Assembly (NCBI GenBank): GCA_030057555.1
Contig: JASGUU010000055.1
Coordinates: forward strand, 1 to 34,237
Length of the DNA: 34,237 nucleotides
Direction: 5' to 3'
Source of the DNA: Bacillota bacterium
GTDB lineage: Bacteria > Bacillota > Clostridia > Saccharofermentanales > Fastidiosipilaceae
Shown here piece by piece: positions 25,892 through 33,405 of the stretch. Position 1 is the first letter of the stretch, and each line of letters starts with the position of its first letter. A program made the position numbers and the translations under genes. Under the pieces are notes generated by a model. It saw nothing but the letters and a program-made list of their open reading frames with translations, was not told the DNA's origin and searched no databases.

Positions 25892-26809
25892 ATGGGTGAC
25901 ACGCTGAGCCGGGAGGGCCGGAACCGGCCGGAGATCCGTGCCGGCTCCTTCAGCGGGCCGCTGGATCTGCTTTTGCATCTCATAGAGCGTGACCGCATCG
26001 ACATTCATGATATCCCGATCGCCCGCATCACCGACCAGTACCTCGAGATCCTCGCCCGTGATACAGAGCTCGACATGGAGCTCGCGAGCGAGTTTCTGGT
26101 CATGGCGGCGACGCTGCTCCAGATCAAGTCGCGCCTGCTCCTGCCCGGCCGCCGTGAGGAGGGGGAGGAGGGAGAGGCAGATCCCCGTGAGGACCTGGTG
26201 CTGCGGCTGCTGGCCTATCGCCGCGCCCGCCTGCTGGCCGGTGTGCTGCGGGAGCGCCATGAACGCTACCGCGGCTGCCGACTGCGCCTGCCTGCGACGG
26301 CCAGGAGCCTCGGCATCCCGCTTGAGGCTGCCGAGCTGCCTCAGCCCCGGCTCAGTCCGGAGCGCTTCGAGCGCGCGGCCCGCAGGCTGGCTGAGCGCAA
26401 TCAGATTCGCTATGCCTCGCTGCGGGAGCGTCTCGAGCAGGTGCTGCGCCGTGAGCGTGTTTCGCTGACGGGTGCCATACGCTCCGTCTGGATGAGACTA
26501 AAGCGCCAGGCACGGCTGCTTTTCGACGAAATCTGGCCGCGGCGTGCCAGCCGCACGGAGCGGGTGACCGGTTTTCTCGCCATTCTGGAGCTGCTGCGGC
26601 TCAACCGCATCCATGCCGAGCAGGCTGTTGCGCTGGGGCCGATCCAGCTGAGTGCGGATCCGGACGCGTCGCTCGAACTTGGTGATCTCGACGGTCTGGA
26701 TGCTGCCTATGACAGTGCGTCTCCGGCGTCTGCCGAGCCTGTGCTGCCGGGCGGGCAGAGCAATGAGAATAATGAGAAGAAGGAGGAGGGGTCTCGTGAT
26801 GTCGGATGA
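25892..26809 (+). CDS. scpA: Segregation and condensation protein A
   Basis: A 305-residue ScpA kleisin, which bridges the SMC dimer in chromosome condensation. The N-terminal SMC-neck-binding part shows FSGPLDLLLHLIERDRIDIHDIPIARITDQYLEIL and FLVMAATLLQIKSRLLLP, both highly characteristic. The C-terminal winged helix includes VTGFLAILELLRLNRIHAEQ. The middle is a long Arg-rich linker. The ATG at 25892 is chosen because an upstream in-frame ATG (25772) lies inside the protease gene; the ribosome binding site is weak, suggesting coupling. The last 11 bases overlap scpB, its functional partner. Confidence 0.93.
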   Translation: MGDTLSREGRNRPEIRAGSFSGPLDLLLHLIERDRIDIHDIPIARITDQYLEILARDTELDMELASEFLVMAATLLQIKSRLLLPGRREEGEEGEADPREDLVLRLLAYRRARLLAGVLRERHERYRGCRLRLPATARSLGIPLEAAELPQPRLSPERFERAARRLAERNQIRYASLRERLEQVLRRERVSLTGAIRSVWMRLKRQARLLFDEIWPRRASRTERVTGFLAILELLRLNRIHAEQAVALGPIQLSADPDASLELGDLDGLDAAYDSASPASAEPVLPGGQSNENNEKKEEGSRDVG

Positions 26810-27473
26810 AGACAGTCGCGCCCTGCGACCTGAAGACCAGGAAGCTGAACTCAGCGAGGTCCTGCCCACGGAGCCGGTAGCCGGACATGAGCTCGCAGCA
26901 GTCCTCGAAGCCCTGCTCTTCGCCTCGGGTGATCCTCTGGACCTGACCGAACTCGCTGATCTGACGGGACACGCCCCCGATGTCATCGAGTCCGTCCTCG
27001 AACGTCAGCGCCGTGAAGCGGCGACAGATACCGGCCGCGGCATCGAGCTGCGACGCACGGGGTCGCGCTACTGCCTGGCCACGAAGCCAGGTGCCTCATC
27101 CTGGGTGGCGCGCCTCTTTGAGCCGCGGCACCGTCCGCGCCTGACTCCGGCGGCCTATGAGACGCTGGCCATAGTCGCCTACAACCAGCCTGTTACGCGG
27201 GCACAGATCGAGTTTGTCCGCGGGGTCAACTCAGACAGCATCGTCAGTCGTCTCGAGGAGCGAGGCTATATCGAGGTCGTCGGGCAGCTCGAGACGCCCG
27301 GCCGTCCCTCTCTCTTCGCCACGACGGAGCGCTTCCTGCTCGAGACAGGGCTTTCGGGGCCCGAGGAGCTGCCGCCCATGGAGATGCTGATGTACGACAC
27401 ACTGCAGTCCTTTGAACACGAATTCGAGCGGAGGGAGAACGGCGGGCCGGATCCGGAGGGCGAGGAATCCTGA
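26799..27473 (+). CDS. scpB: Segregation and condensation protein B
   Basis: A 224-residue ScpB, which dimerises and stabilises the ScpA-SMC complex. Two winged-helix domains are visible: the first about residues 30-110 (LAAVLEALLFASGDPLDLTELADL) and the second about 115-190 (LTPAAYETLAIVAYNQPVTRAQIEFVRGVNSDSIVSRLEERGYIE and GRPSLFATTERFLLETGL). The C-terminal acidic tail is short. The ATG at 26799 follows AGGAGGAGGG (26781-26790); a GTG one codon earlier and an ATG at 26652 inside scpA are less likely. A stem-loop follows the stop. Confidence 0.93.
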   Translation: MSDEDSRALRPEDQEAELSEVLPTEPVAGHELAAVLEALLFASGDPLDLTELADLTGHAPDVIESVLERQRREAATDTGRGIELRRTGSRYCLATKPGASSWVARLFEPRHRPRLTPAAYETLAIVAYNQPVTRAQIEFVRGVNSDSIVSRLEERGYIEVVGQLETPGRPSLFATTERFLLETGLSGPEELPPMEMLMYDTLQSFEHEFERRENGGPDPEGEES

Positions 27474-27490
27474 GGACTCGGCAGGCAGCG

Positions 27491-27510
27491 CCCGACATCT
27501 GGGTGTCGGG
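27491..27510 (+). terminator. Probable terminator after scpB
   Basis: CCCGACA (27491-27497), loop TCTGGG, TGTCGGG (27504-27510), then GTTTGAG. The stem is perfect but the T tail is short, so termination may be partial. It ends the ileS-scpB run. Confidence 0.55.
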
Positions 27511-27715
27511 GTTTGAGCCTGTGCCTGAAGCAGAGGTATCTGACTGTTTATAGGGCTGACTGCCATTCTTCTTCGGAAAGAGTCATGTCAAGCAGGGTGA
27601 CAACGCTAGAGATGGCAGACATCCTCTGGCTGTAACGTTGAGAAGAGTCCGCGAATCGGCTCACTACTCCTTCTGGCATCCACAAATGGCTCCAGATTAC
27701 GATCGTGTGATCCTG

Positions 27716-27933
27716 AATCGGGGGCACCAGCGTCATTTTTGTCCATCCGTGGCCAAATTTTCCGTTCCTGCCCGCAATCGGGGGCACCAGCGTCATTTTT
27801 GTCCATTCCTGGCCAAATTTTCCGCTCCTGCCCGCAATCGGAGGCACCAGCGTCATTTTTGTCCATCCGTGGCCAAATTTTCCGTTCCTGCCCGCAATCA
27901 GGGGCACCAGCGTCATTTTTGTCCATCCGTGGA
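27716..27933 (+). repeat. 60-bp tandem array, about 3.6 units
   Basis: Units at 27716, 27776, 27836 and 27896 (the last partial) repeat with an exact 60-base period and few substitutions. Each carries GCACCAGCGTCATTTTTGTCCA, whose complement begins TGGACAAAAATGACG, followed after TCCG or a near variant by TGGCCAAATTTTCC in the opposite orientation. So each unit holds a divergent pair of TGGnCAA half-sites. There are no spacers, so not CRISPR. Confidence 0.9.
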
Positions 27934-27999
27934 TCAGCCGTACCGCTTCAACTGTATTGAAGCGGAAATCCCAATTGCCTGGAAGGTTTTCGAGCCAAC

Positions 28000-28436
28000 A
28001 TGGGTGCACGTCATATTTGTCGGGACGAGTAAAACGTTTATGCGAACCATACGCAAACACCTTAAACACCGAAGTTCCAGCGCAGCTTGCAGGCAGGCAT
28101 ATGAAAGATCCCTTCTCCAGTTACCTGCGTAGTGATTAGCCTCACAAACGGCTGGAATGTGAATGGGATGTGCCAGGATGGCGAGCGACGAGGATGACAG
28201 GCACGGCCTCATACTTGCCAGAAGATTGTGAAGCGATCCAGGTTCTGTTGCTCTGAAACCGTATGATAAAGGCGATCCAGACTAACAACGTGCCGCGCAG
28301 CGGCGTACGCGCCCTTCATCATAGTCAAGGCAGCGAGCAATCCAAATCGTTATTTGGGCTTTTGACCACCAGAAATCCGCAAGCTGCTTTTCTCCCTTTT
28401 CCAGCCGTCCTCTTGATATGATAGTCCGCTTCCAGT
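28000..28436 (+). repeat. Dispersed intergenic element, copy 2
   Basis: Collinear with 21155-21697 (landmarks are listed under copy 1). It contains one TGGTCAA-type unit (28322-28370) instead of three, and lies just right of the 60-bp array. In the frame starting at 28029 the translation VKRLCEPYANTLNTEVPAQLA parallels VKSFSEPFSNSGNSDVSA in copy 1, which suggests decayed coding sequence rather than a structured RNA. I recognise no protein family. Confidence 0.8.
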
Positions 28437-28469
28437 CATTTAGACATGCGCCCAGCCAGCATCATGATC

Positions 28470-28498
28470 TTGCGCCTGTATTTGAGCTCCCGTATAAT
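28470..28498 (+). promoter_or_regulatory. Promoter of the transcarboxylase-like operon
   Basis: TTGCGC (28470-28475) and TATAAT (28493-28498) with a 17-base spacer. Transcription would start near 28505, about 60 bases before the first start codon. Confidence 0.65.
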
Positions 28499-28567
28499 TC
28501 TCTGTGATTGTTTTCGCGCGTTGGGAGTTTTCCCTACACATTTCTAGAACTGAGAGGTGCCACGCAC

Positions 28568-29998
28568 ATGGGATCCCGTGAGAAAATGGATCGCTTCCGC
28601 TCCACAGCCCTCGCCGGCAAAGAGGCTGCCGCAGCTTCGGATGCCCGTCGCTGGCTGGCGGAACTGCTCGATCCAGACAGCTTCGTAGAACTTGGCAGTT
28701 CACAGGCCCAGTCCGCCGCTGATGGTCTCGTCACAGGCTACGGCCAGATAGACGGCCGCATGGTTGTCGTCTGCGCCCAGGATGCCTCCGCGAAACAGGG
28801 TGGTGTCGGTCTCTCTCATGTAGGTCGCTTTGCCCGCAGCCTGGAGCTGGCACTGCAGTCCGGCGCCCCTCTCATATCTCTTCTGGATGCCGGCGGCCTG
28901 CTGGTTGACGAAGGGCTGCCACTGCTCACGGCGCTCGCCGGGCTCTATCAGGACTTCTCCGCGGCGCGCGAGATCGTACCGACGGTTGCCGTCGTCCTCG
29001 GTCCCTGCCCCGGTTCGCTCAGCTTCCTGCCCGCCCAGAGCGACATCGTCATTGTCGCCGAGGACAGAGGCGGCATCTATCTTCAGGGCCCTGGTATCAC
29101 GGGCGCTGAAGAAGGCAAAGGCCGCAGCCCGTCCGACATTGGCGGTGCCCGGGTCCATGCGGCCACAAGCGGCCTCGCGACCATGACAGCTCCCGATGCC
29201 GCGGCAGCTCTGGCGCTCGCCCGTCAGACCTTCGCCCTGCTGCCGGATGACTTCACCGGTTTCGCCACTGTCGTCGGCGATGACGACCCGAACCGCTCCG
29301 ACGCGTGCCTCGACGAACTCGCCGCCGCTCTCGACAGCGGCTTCGACACGGCGGCCGTCATGGATGCCGTCTTTGACGCCACGCCCGCGCTGTCGCTCTG
29401 GTCCGATTACGCGCCCGAGCTCGACTGCCGCCTCACGACGCTGGGCGGTGCTCCCGTTCTTGCCGTCGCCACGGCGGGTCCCGAGCTCGGCACACAGGCA
29501 GCGGCGAAGCTCGAGAAGATTGTTGCCCTTGCCGAGCGCTTCAGTTATCCGCTCGTGACCTTCGCGCACTTTGACGGCTTCGCCGCCGGCGCGGATGCCG
29601 ATGCCGAGGGCATCAGCGCCGCCGCCGCCCGCATGCTGGCCCTCTTCGGCGAGATGGAAGCCGTACCCCGTGTAGCAGTTGTCTGCGGCCGCCAGATCGG
29701 CGCTGCTCTGCTCGCCTTCAACAGCAGGCTCAACGGCGCCGACTTTGTCTTCGCCTGGCCCACGGCTGAGATCGGTCTCCTGCGTCCGGATGCCGCCGTT
29801 GCCCTCTACCGCGCAGACGAGCTCGCCGCGAGCAGCGATCCGATTGCGAAGCGCCCCGAACTCGAGGCGGAGTATTCCGCGAACGAGATGGGTGCCGCCA
29901 ACGCTGTCGCCGCCGGACTCGTCGACGAGGTCATCCTGCCCTCGGCCACCAGACCACGCCTGTACAGCGCCCTGCAGACCATAGCCGGTTTGCGCTGA
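28568..29998 (+). CDS. Carboxyltransferase-domain protein (acyl-CoA carboxylase beta / 12S-like)
   Basis: A 476-residue carboxyltransferase of the crotonase-like fold found in PccB, MmdA and the 12S subunit of transcarboxylase. Two homologous halves are visible: the N half (about 35-230) with LDPDSFVELG, LISLLDAGGLLVDEG and a gly-rich GPCPGSLSFLPAQSD, and the C half (about 250-470) with KLEKIVALAERFSYPLVTFAHFDGF and NGADFVFAWPTAEIGLL. It is somewhat shorter and more divergent than typical MmdA (about 510 residues). It would transfer carboxyl between biotin and an acyl-CoA. The start at 28568 follows GAGAGGTG (28551-28558). The next genes encode the biotin carrier and a 5S/OadA-type subunit, implying one complex. 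The CoA substrate is not readable from sequence. Confidence 0.85.
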   Translation: MGSREKMDRFRSTALAGKEAAAASDARRWLAELLDPDSFVELGSSQAQSAADGLVTGYGQIDGRMVVVCAQDASAKQGGVGLSHVGRFARSLELALQSGAPLISLLDAGGLLVDEGLPLLTALAGLYQDFSAAREIVPTVAVVLGPCPGSLSFLPAQSDIVIVAEDRGGIYLQGPGITGAEEGKGRSPSDIGGARVHAATSGLATMTAPDAAAALALARQTFALLPDDFTGFATVVGDDDPNRSDACLDELAAALDSGFDTAAVMDAVFDATPALSLWSDYAPELDCRLTTLGGAPVLAVATAGPELGTQAAAKLEKIVALAERFSYPLVTFAHFDGFAAGADADAEGISAAAARMLALFGEMEAVPRVAVVCGRQIGAALLAFNSRLNGADFVFAWPTAEIGLLRPDAAVALYRADELAASSDPIAKRPELEAEYSANEMGAANAVAAGLVDEVILPSATRPRLYSALQTIAGLR

Positions 29999-30061
29999 CA
30001 GCAGTCCTCTTCAAAACATCGAAAGCACGAAAAGACAGACCCCATCACAGGGAGGTTAAGG

Positions 30062-30499
30062 ATGAAACAGTATCGGATCACGGTTAACGGCCAGACCTAC
30101 AACGTTCAGGTGGAAGCTGCCGACGGCCTCGCAGCCCCGGCTCCCGCGCCCATGGCGGCCGCCCCCGCCCCCGCACCGGCACCCGCCCCGGCTCCCGCGG
30201 CTGCCCCGGCTCCCGCGGCCGCTCCGGCCCCGGCCGCGCCCGTCGCCGACGAAACCCCGGCTCCGGCTCCCGCCGCCCCCGCTTCCGGCGAGCCCGTGAA
30301 AGCGCCGATGCCCGGCACCATTCTCGCCGTCAATGTCAAAGTCGGCGACCGGGTCACACGCGGCCAGGTGCTGTGCATCCTCGAGGCGATGAAGATGGAA
30401 AACGAGATCATGGCCGCCCACGACGCGACGGTGACCCAGATCATCACCTCGGCTGGAACCCCCGTCAACGCCGGCGACAATCTCCTCTTCCTGGCCTGA
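30062..30499 (+). CDS. Biotin carboxyl carrier protein
   Basis: A 145-residue carrier. The C-terminal biotinyl domain (about 77-145) contains the biotinylated lysine K111 in EAMKMENEI. The N-terminal piece (1-20) is short and joined by a long Ala/Pro linker (about 24-75), typical of the gamma/1.3S subunits of decarboxylases and transcarboxylase. It shuttles carboxyl groups between the carboxyltransferase encoded upstream and the 5S/OadA-type subunit downstream. The ribosome binding site is GGGAGG before the ATG at 30062. The linker's GC-rich repeats give long open frames on the other strand, which are artefacts. Confidence 0.94.
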   Translation: MKQYRITVNGQTYNVQVEAADGLAAPAPAPMAAAPAPAPAPAPAPAAAPAPAAAPAPAAPVADETPAPAPAAPASGEPVKAPMPGTILAVNVKVGDRVTRGQVLCILEAMKMENEIMAAHDATVTQIITSAGTPVNAGDNLLFLA

Positions 30500-30543
30500 T
30501 GGCAGAGTCACTCTGAAGACCGACGCCTACGAAAGGAGCCAAG

Positions 30544-31940
30544 ATGGCCAAAGTACAGATCACCGATACGATCCTGCGTGATGCTCACCAGTCCCTGCCG
30601 CCACCAGAATGAGCTGGGATATGATGCAGGAAGCCCTGCCGATCCTGGACGATTTCGGCTACCACGCACTGGAAATGTGGGGCGGAGCGACCTTCGACTC
30701 CTGCGTCCGTTTTCTGAACGAAGACCCCTGGGAGCGCCTGCGCAAAATCAAGGCCGCCTGTCCGAAGACCCCGCTGCAGATGCTCCTGCGCGGCCAGAAC
30801 CTGCTCGGCTACAAGCACTATGCCGACGATGTCGTGGATGCATTCGTGCAGAAGTCCGTCGAAAACGGCATCGACATCATCCGCATCTTTGACGCCCTGA
30901 ACGACTTCCGCAACATCCAGCGCTCGGTGGATGCGGCGAAGCGTGCCGGCGCCCATGTCCAGGGCTGCATCTCCTACACCACGAGCCCTTTCCACTCACT
31001 GGAGCAGTTCGCGAGTGACTGCCGCCGCCTGGAGGAGATGGGCTGCGATTCCGTCTGCATCAAGGACATGGCAGGTCTCCTGCTGCCCCAGCCCGCCTAT
31101 GAGCTGACAAAGGCGATCAAGCAGAGTGTCTCCATCCCGCTCGAGCTGCATACCCACTACACGACCGGCATGGGCTCGATGACCTATCTGAAGGCCATCG
31201 AGGCCGGTTGCGACATCATCGACACCGCCCTCAGCCCCCTGGCCATGGGTACCTCGCAGCCCTCAACCGAAGTCATGATCGCCGCCCTTCAGGGCACGGA
31301 ATACGATACCGGGCTCGACATAGCGAAAATCATTCCGGCGGTTGAGATCTTCCAGCGCGTGCGCAGCCACTGGATCGAAATTGGCCAGATCTCACCGAAG
31401 GTTCTCGGCGTGGACATTCAGGCCCTGCGCTATCAGGTGCCGGGCGGCATGCTCTCGAATCTGGTTTCGCAGCTCCAGCAGGCCGGCCGCGAGGGCGATC
31501 TGCAGGCGGTTCTCGACGAGGTTCCGCGCGTCCGCGAAGACTTCGGCTATCCGCCCCTTGTCACCCCGACGAGCCAGATCGTCGGCACTCAGGCCGTCAT
31601 GAACGTCATCGCCGGTGAGCGCTATAAGCTGGTCCCGAACGAGTCAAAGGATCTGCTGCGCGGCATGTACGGGAAGACCCCGGCGCCGATTGATCCCGAC
31701 TTCCGCCGCTCCATCCTCGGTGACGAGGAGGCCTACGAGGAGCGGCCGGCCGACCGTATCCCGCCGGAGCTCGAGAAGGTGCGCCAGGAGGCCGCCCAGT
31801 ACATTGAATCGGAAGAGGATGTCCTGACCTGGGCGATGTTCCCGAAGGTTGCCGAGACCTACTTCCAGTGGCGCCTGCAGCAGAAGCACAAGCTCGACAA
31901 CACCGTTGGATCGGTGGCCGGTCGGGTTCAGCCGGTCTAG
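30544..31940 (+). CDS. Oxaloacetate decarboxylase alpha / transcarboxylase 5S subunit, apparently frameshifted near the N-terminus
   Basis: A pyruvate-carboxyltransferase-type TIM barrel with C-terminal helical domain, moving carboxyl between biotin and pyruvate/oxaloacetate. Translation from the ATG at 30544 (behind AAAGGAG) gives MAKVQITDTILRDAHQSL, the conserved first beta strand with the metal-binding Asp, but then hits TGA at 30610-30612. The rest (ATRMSWDMMQEALPIL to the end at 31940, 443 residues from the ATG at 30609) continues in another frame. One base is missing near 30597-30600, where CTGCTCGCC-like coding would be expected. The barrel motifs MLLRGQNLLGY, IDIIRIFDALND, CIKDMAGLL and LELHTHYTTGMG are intact. 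If the shift is real, the product lacks catalytic residues. There is no biotin domain of its own, consistent with the separate carrier. Confidence 0.85.
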
Positions 31941-31976
31941 ACAGCCGGGCTTTGCCTCGGACATCTGTTGACTACA

Positions 31977-32002
31977 GGCGCGCGCCCACAGTGGTGCGCG
32001 TC
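31977..32002 (+). terminator. Possible weak terminator before cmk
   Basis: GGCGCGCGCC (31977-31986), loop CACAGT, GGTGCGCGTC (31993-32002): a 10-bp stem with two G-U pairs. The following TGATGTTTA is only weakly T-rich, so it may attenuate rather than end transcription. Confidence 0.45.
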
Positions 32003-32030
32003 TGATGTTTAGGGAAGGAGCGGGGAGAGC

Positions 32031-32747
32031 ATGAAGCGACTTCGTATCGCCATCGACGGTCCGGGCGGTGCAGGCAAAAGCACCATCGCCCGCCGTGTTG
32101 CCGAAGCGCTCGGCATTGCCTATCTCGATACCGGGGCCATGTATCGCGCCGCGGGTCTGGCAGCCGCCAGGCATGGGCTGAAAGCCGAAGAGGTGAGCAA
32201 AATCGAAGCCCTGCTGGAGACGCTGGATCTCGCTGTTGTCTTTGACGAGAACGGACAGGACATCTGTCTCGACGGCGAACGCCTCGGCGACCAGATCCGG
32301 ACTCCGGAGGCCTCGCGCTGGGCTTCGGATATCTCACGCCTGCCGGCCTGCCGGCACATGATGGTCGCCCTGCAGCGCCGCCTCGCTGCGGGACAGGACC
32401 TCGTGCTGGACGGCCGCGATATCGGATCCTATGTGCTTCCGGATGCCGAGATCAAGATCTACCTCGACGCTTCGCTCGAGGAACGCGCCCGCCGCCGTCT
32501 CAAGCAGGAGCGCGAGCGCGACCCCGCGGCCACGGTGGAGTCGGTGGCCCGCGACCTCGCCTGGCGCGACCGCCAGGACAGCGAGCGCGAACTCGCCCCG
32601 CTCGTGTGCACGCCGGCGCATCACCGCATCGACTCCACGGGAAACAGCGTCGACGAGACGACGGCGACGGTTCTCGCCTGGATCTACAGCCAGTTCCCCG
32701 AACTCATCGCGGACAGAACGAAGGCGGTGGATCAGGATGGCGGTTGA
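32031..32747 (+). CDS. cmk: Cytidylate kinase
   Basis: A 238-residue CMP/dCMP kinase that phosphorylates (d)CMP with ATP. The P-loop is GPGGAGKST (10-18); IAYLDTGAMYRA (about 29-40), GRDIGSYVLPDAEIKIYLDAS (about 127-147) and the ERARRR lid segment are typical. Length fits the bacterial family. AAGGAGCGGGGAG precedes the ATG at 32031. It overlaps plsC by 11 bases and begins the order cmk-plsC-ispH, which is characteristic of Clostridia. Confidence 0.95.
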   Translation: MKRLRIAIDGPGGAGKSTIARRVAEALGIAYLDTGAMYRAAGLAAARHGLKAEEVSKIEALLETLDLAVVFDENGQDICLDGERLGDQIRTPEASRWASDISRLPACRHMMVALQRRLAAGQDLVLDGRDIGSYVLPDAEIKIYLDASLEERARRRLKQERERDPAATVESVARDLAWRDRQDSERELAPLVCTPAHHRIDSTGNSVDETTATVLAWIYSQFPELIADRTKAVDQDGG

Positions 32748-33405
32748 CATTCCCTCGCGGCTCGAGCTGCCCGACGACATGCACCGCGGCGGACGCCGGC
32801 TGATCCGCGTCGTCGTGGCCGCAGCGATGCGACTGATCTTTCGCATTCAGACAGAGGGCCTCGAGCGCTTTCCCGCGTCCGGCCCCGTCCTCCTCGTTTC
32901 GAATCACCGCAGCTTCTGGGACATTCCCGCCGTCCATGTCTTTGTCAGACCCTGGATCTATTTCATCGCCAAAGAGGAGCTCTACAGCTCCTGGTTCGGA
33001 AAGCGCTTCCTCTCCTGGTGGGGGGCGATACCGATCAACCGCGAGCGAGTCGGGCTCTCAACCGTCCGCGATATTATCGGACTTCTGCGTAAAAAGAAGA
33101 TCCTCTCCATCTTCCCCGAGGGCACCCGCGTTCCCGGAGACGCGGATCTGGCCCAGTACCCGCCGCATGCCGGCGTGATCAGCTTCGCCCGCCGCACCGG
33201 GGCCGCCATCCTGCCGCTGGCCATCGGCGGCCGCTACGGCTTCCGCCGCCGGGTCCGCATTGTGCTCGGCGCTCCCATTTCCCTGGAACACCTTAAAGAT
33301 GCAAAAGGCCAACCGCTCTCCGACGCCGCCGCCGCCCACCATGTCATGAGCGCCACCTACGCGCTGATCGACCGCCCCTATCCCGCCTGGCAGGGTGAGA
33401 ACTGA
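32737..33405 (+). CDS. plsC: 1-acyl-sn-glycerol-3-phosphate acyltransferase
   Basis: A 222-residue PlsC/LPLAT-family acyltransferase, which adds the second acyl chain to make phosphatidic acid at the inner face of the membrane. The catalytic HX4D motif is H57-D62 (SNHRSFWDIP), and the acceptor-binding FPEGTR is at 126-131, with INRER (100-104) between. One hydrophobic segment (about 22-36) may anchor it. The ATG at 32737 lies 11 bases before the cmk stop; a longer in-frame start at 32431 is inside cmk and unlikely. The ispH start shares the last base of its stop codon. Confidence 0.93.
   Translation: MAVDIPSRLELPDDMHRGGRRLIRVVVAAAMRLIFRIQTEGLERFPASGPVLLVSNHRSFWDIPAVHVFVRPWIYFIAKEELYSSWFGKRFLSWWGAIPINRERVGLSTVRDIIGLLRKKKILSIFPEGTRVPGDADLAQYPPHAGVISFARRTGAAILPLAIGGRYGFRRRVRIVLGAPISLEHLKDAKGQPLSDAAAAHHVMSATYALIDRPYPAWQGEN

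Larger units (their letters stand above)
27511..28469. other. Repeat-rich non-coding region
   Basis: This 960-base gap between scpB and the carboxyltransferase gene contains a 60-bp tandem array and copy 2 of the dispersed element. Long open frames cross the array on both strands only because its period is divisible by three; no family is recognisable. Everything else here is unassigned. Confidence 0.6.

Noticed and set aside
27716-27933. Possible CRISPR array
   Set aside because: Units are contiguous with no unique spacers, and no cas genes are nearby. The same holds for the 71-bp array.
27548-28132. Long open frames on both strands through the 60-bp array (for example a repetitive 173-residue minus-strand frame)
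   Set aside because: The period of 60 is divisible by three, so any open frame repeats. There is no ribosome binding site or family match, and the flanks are non-coding.
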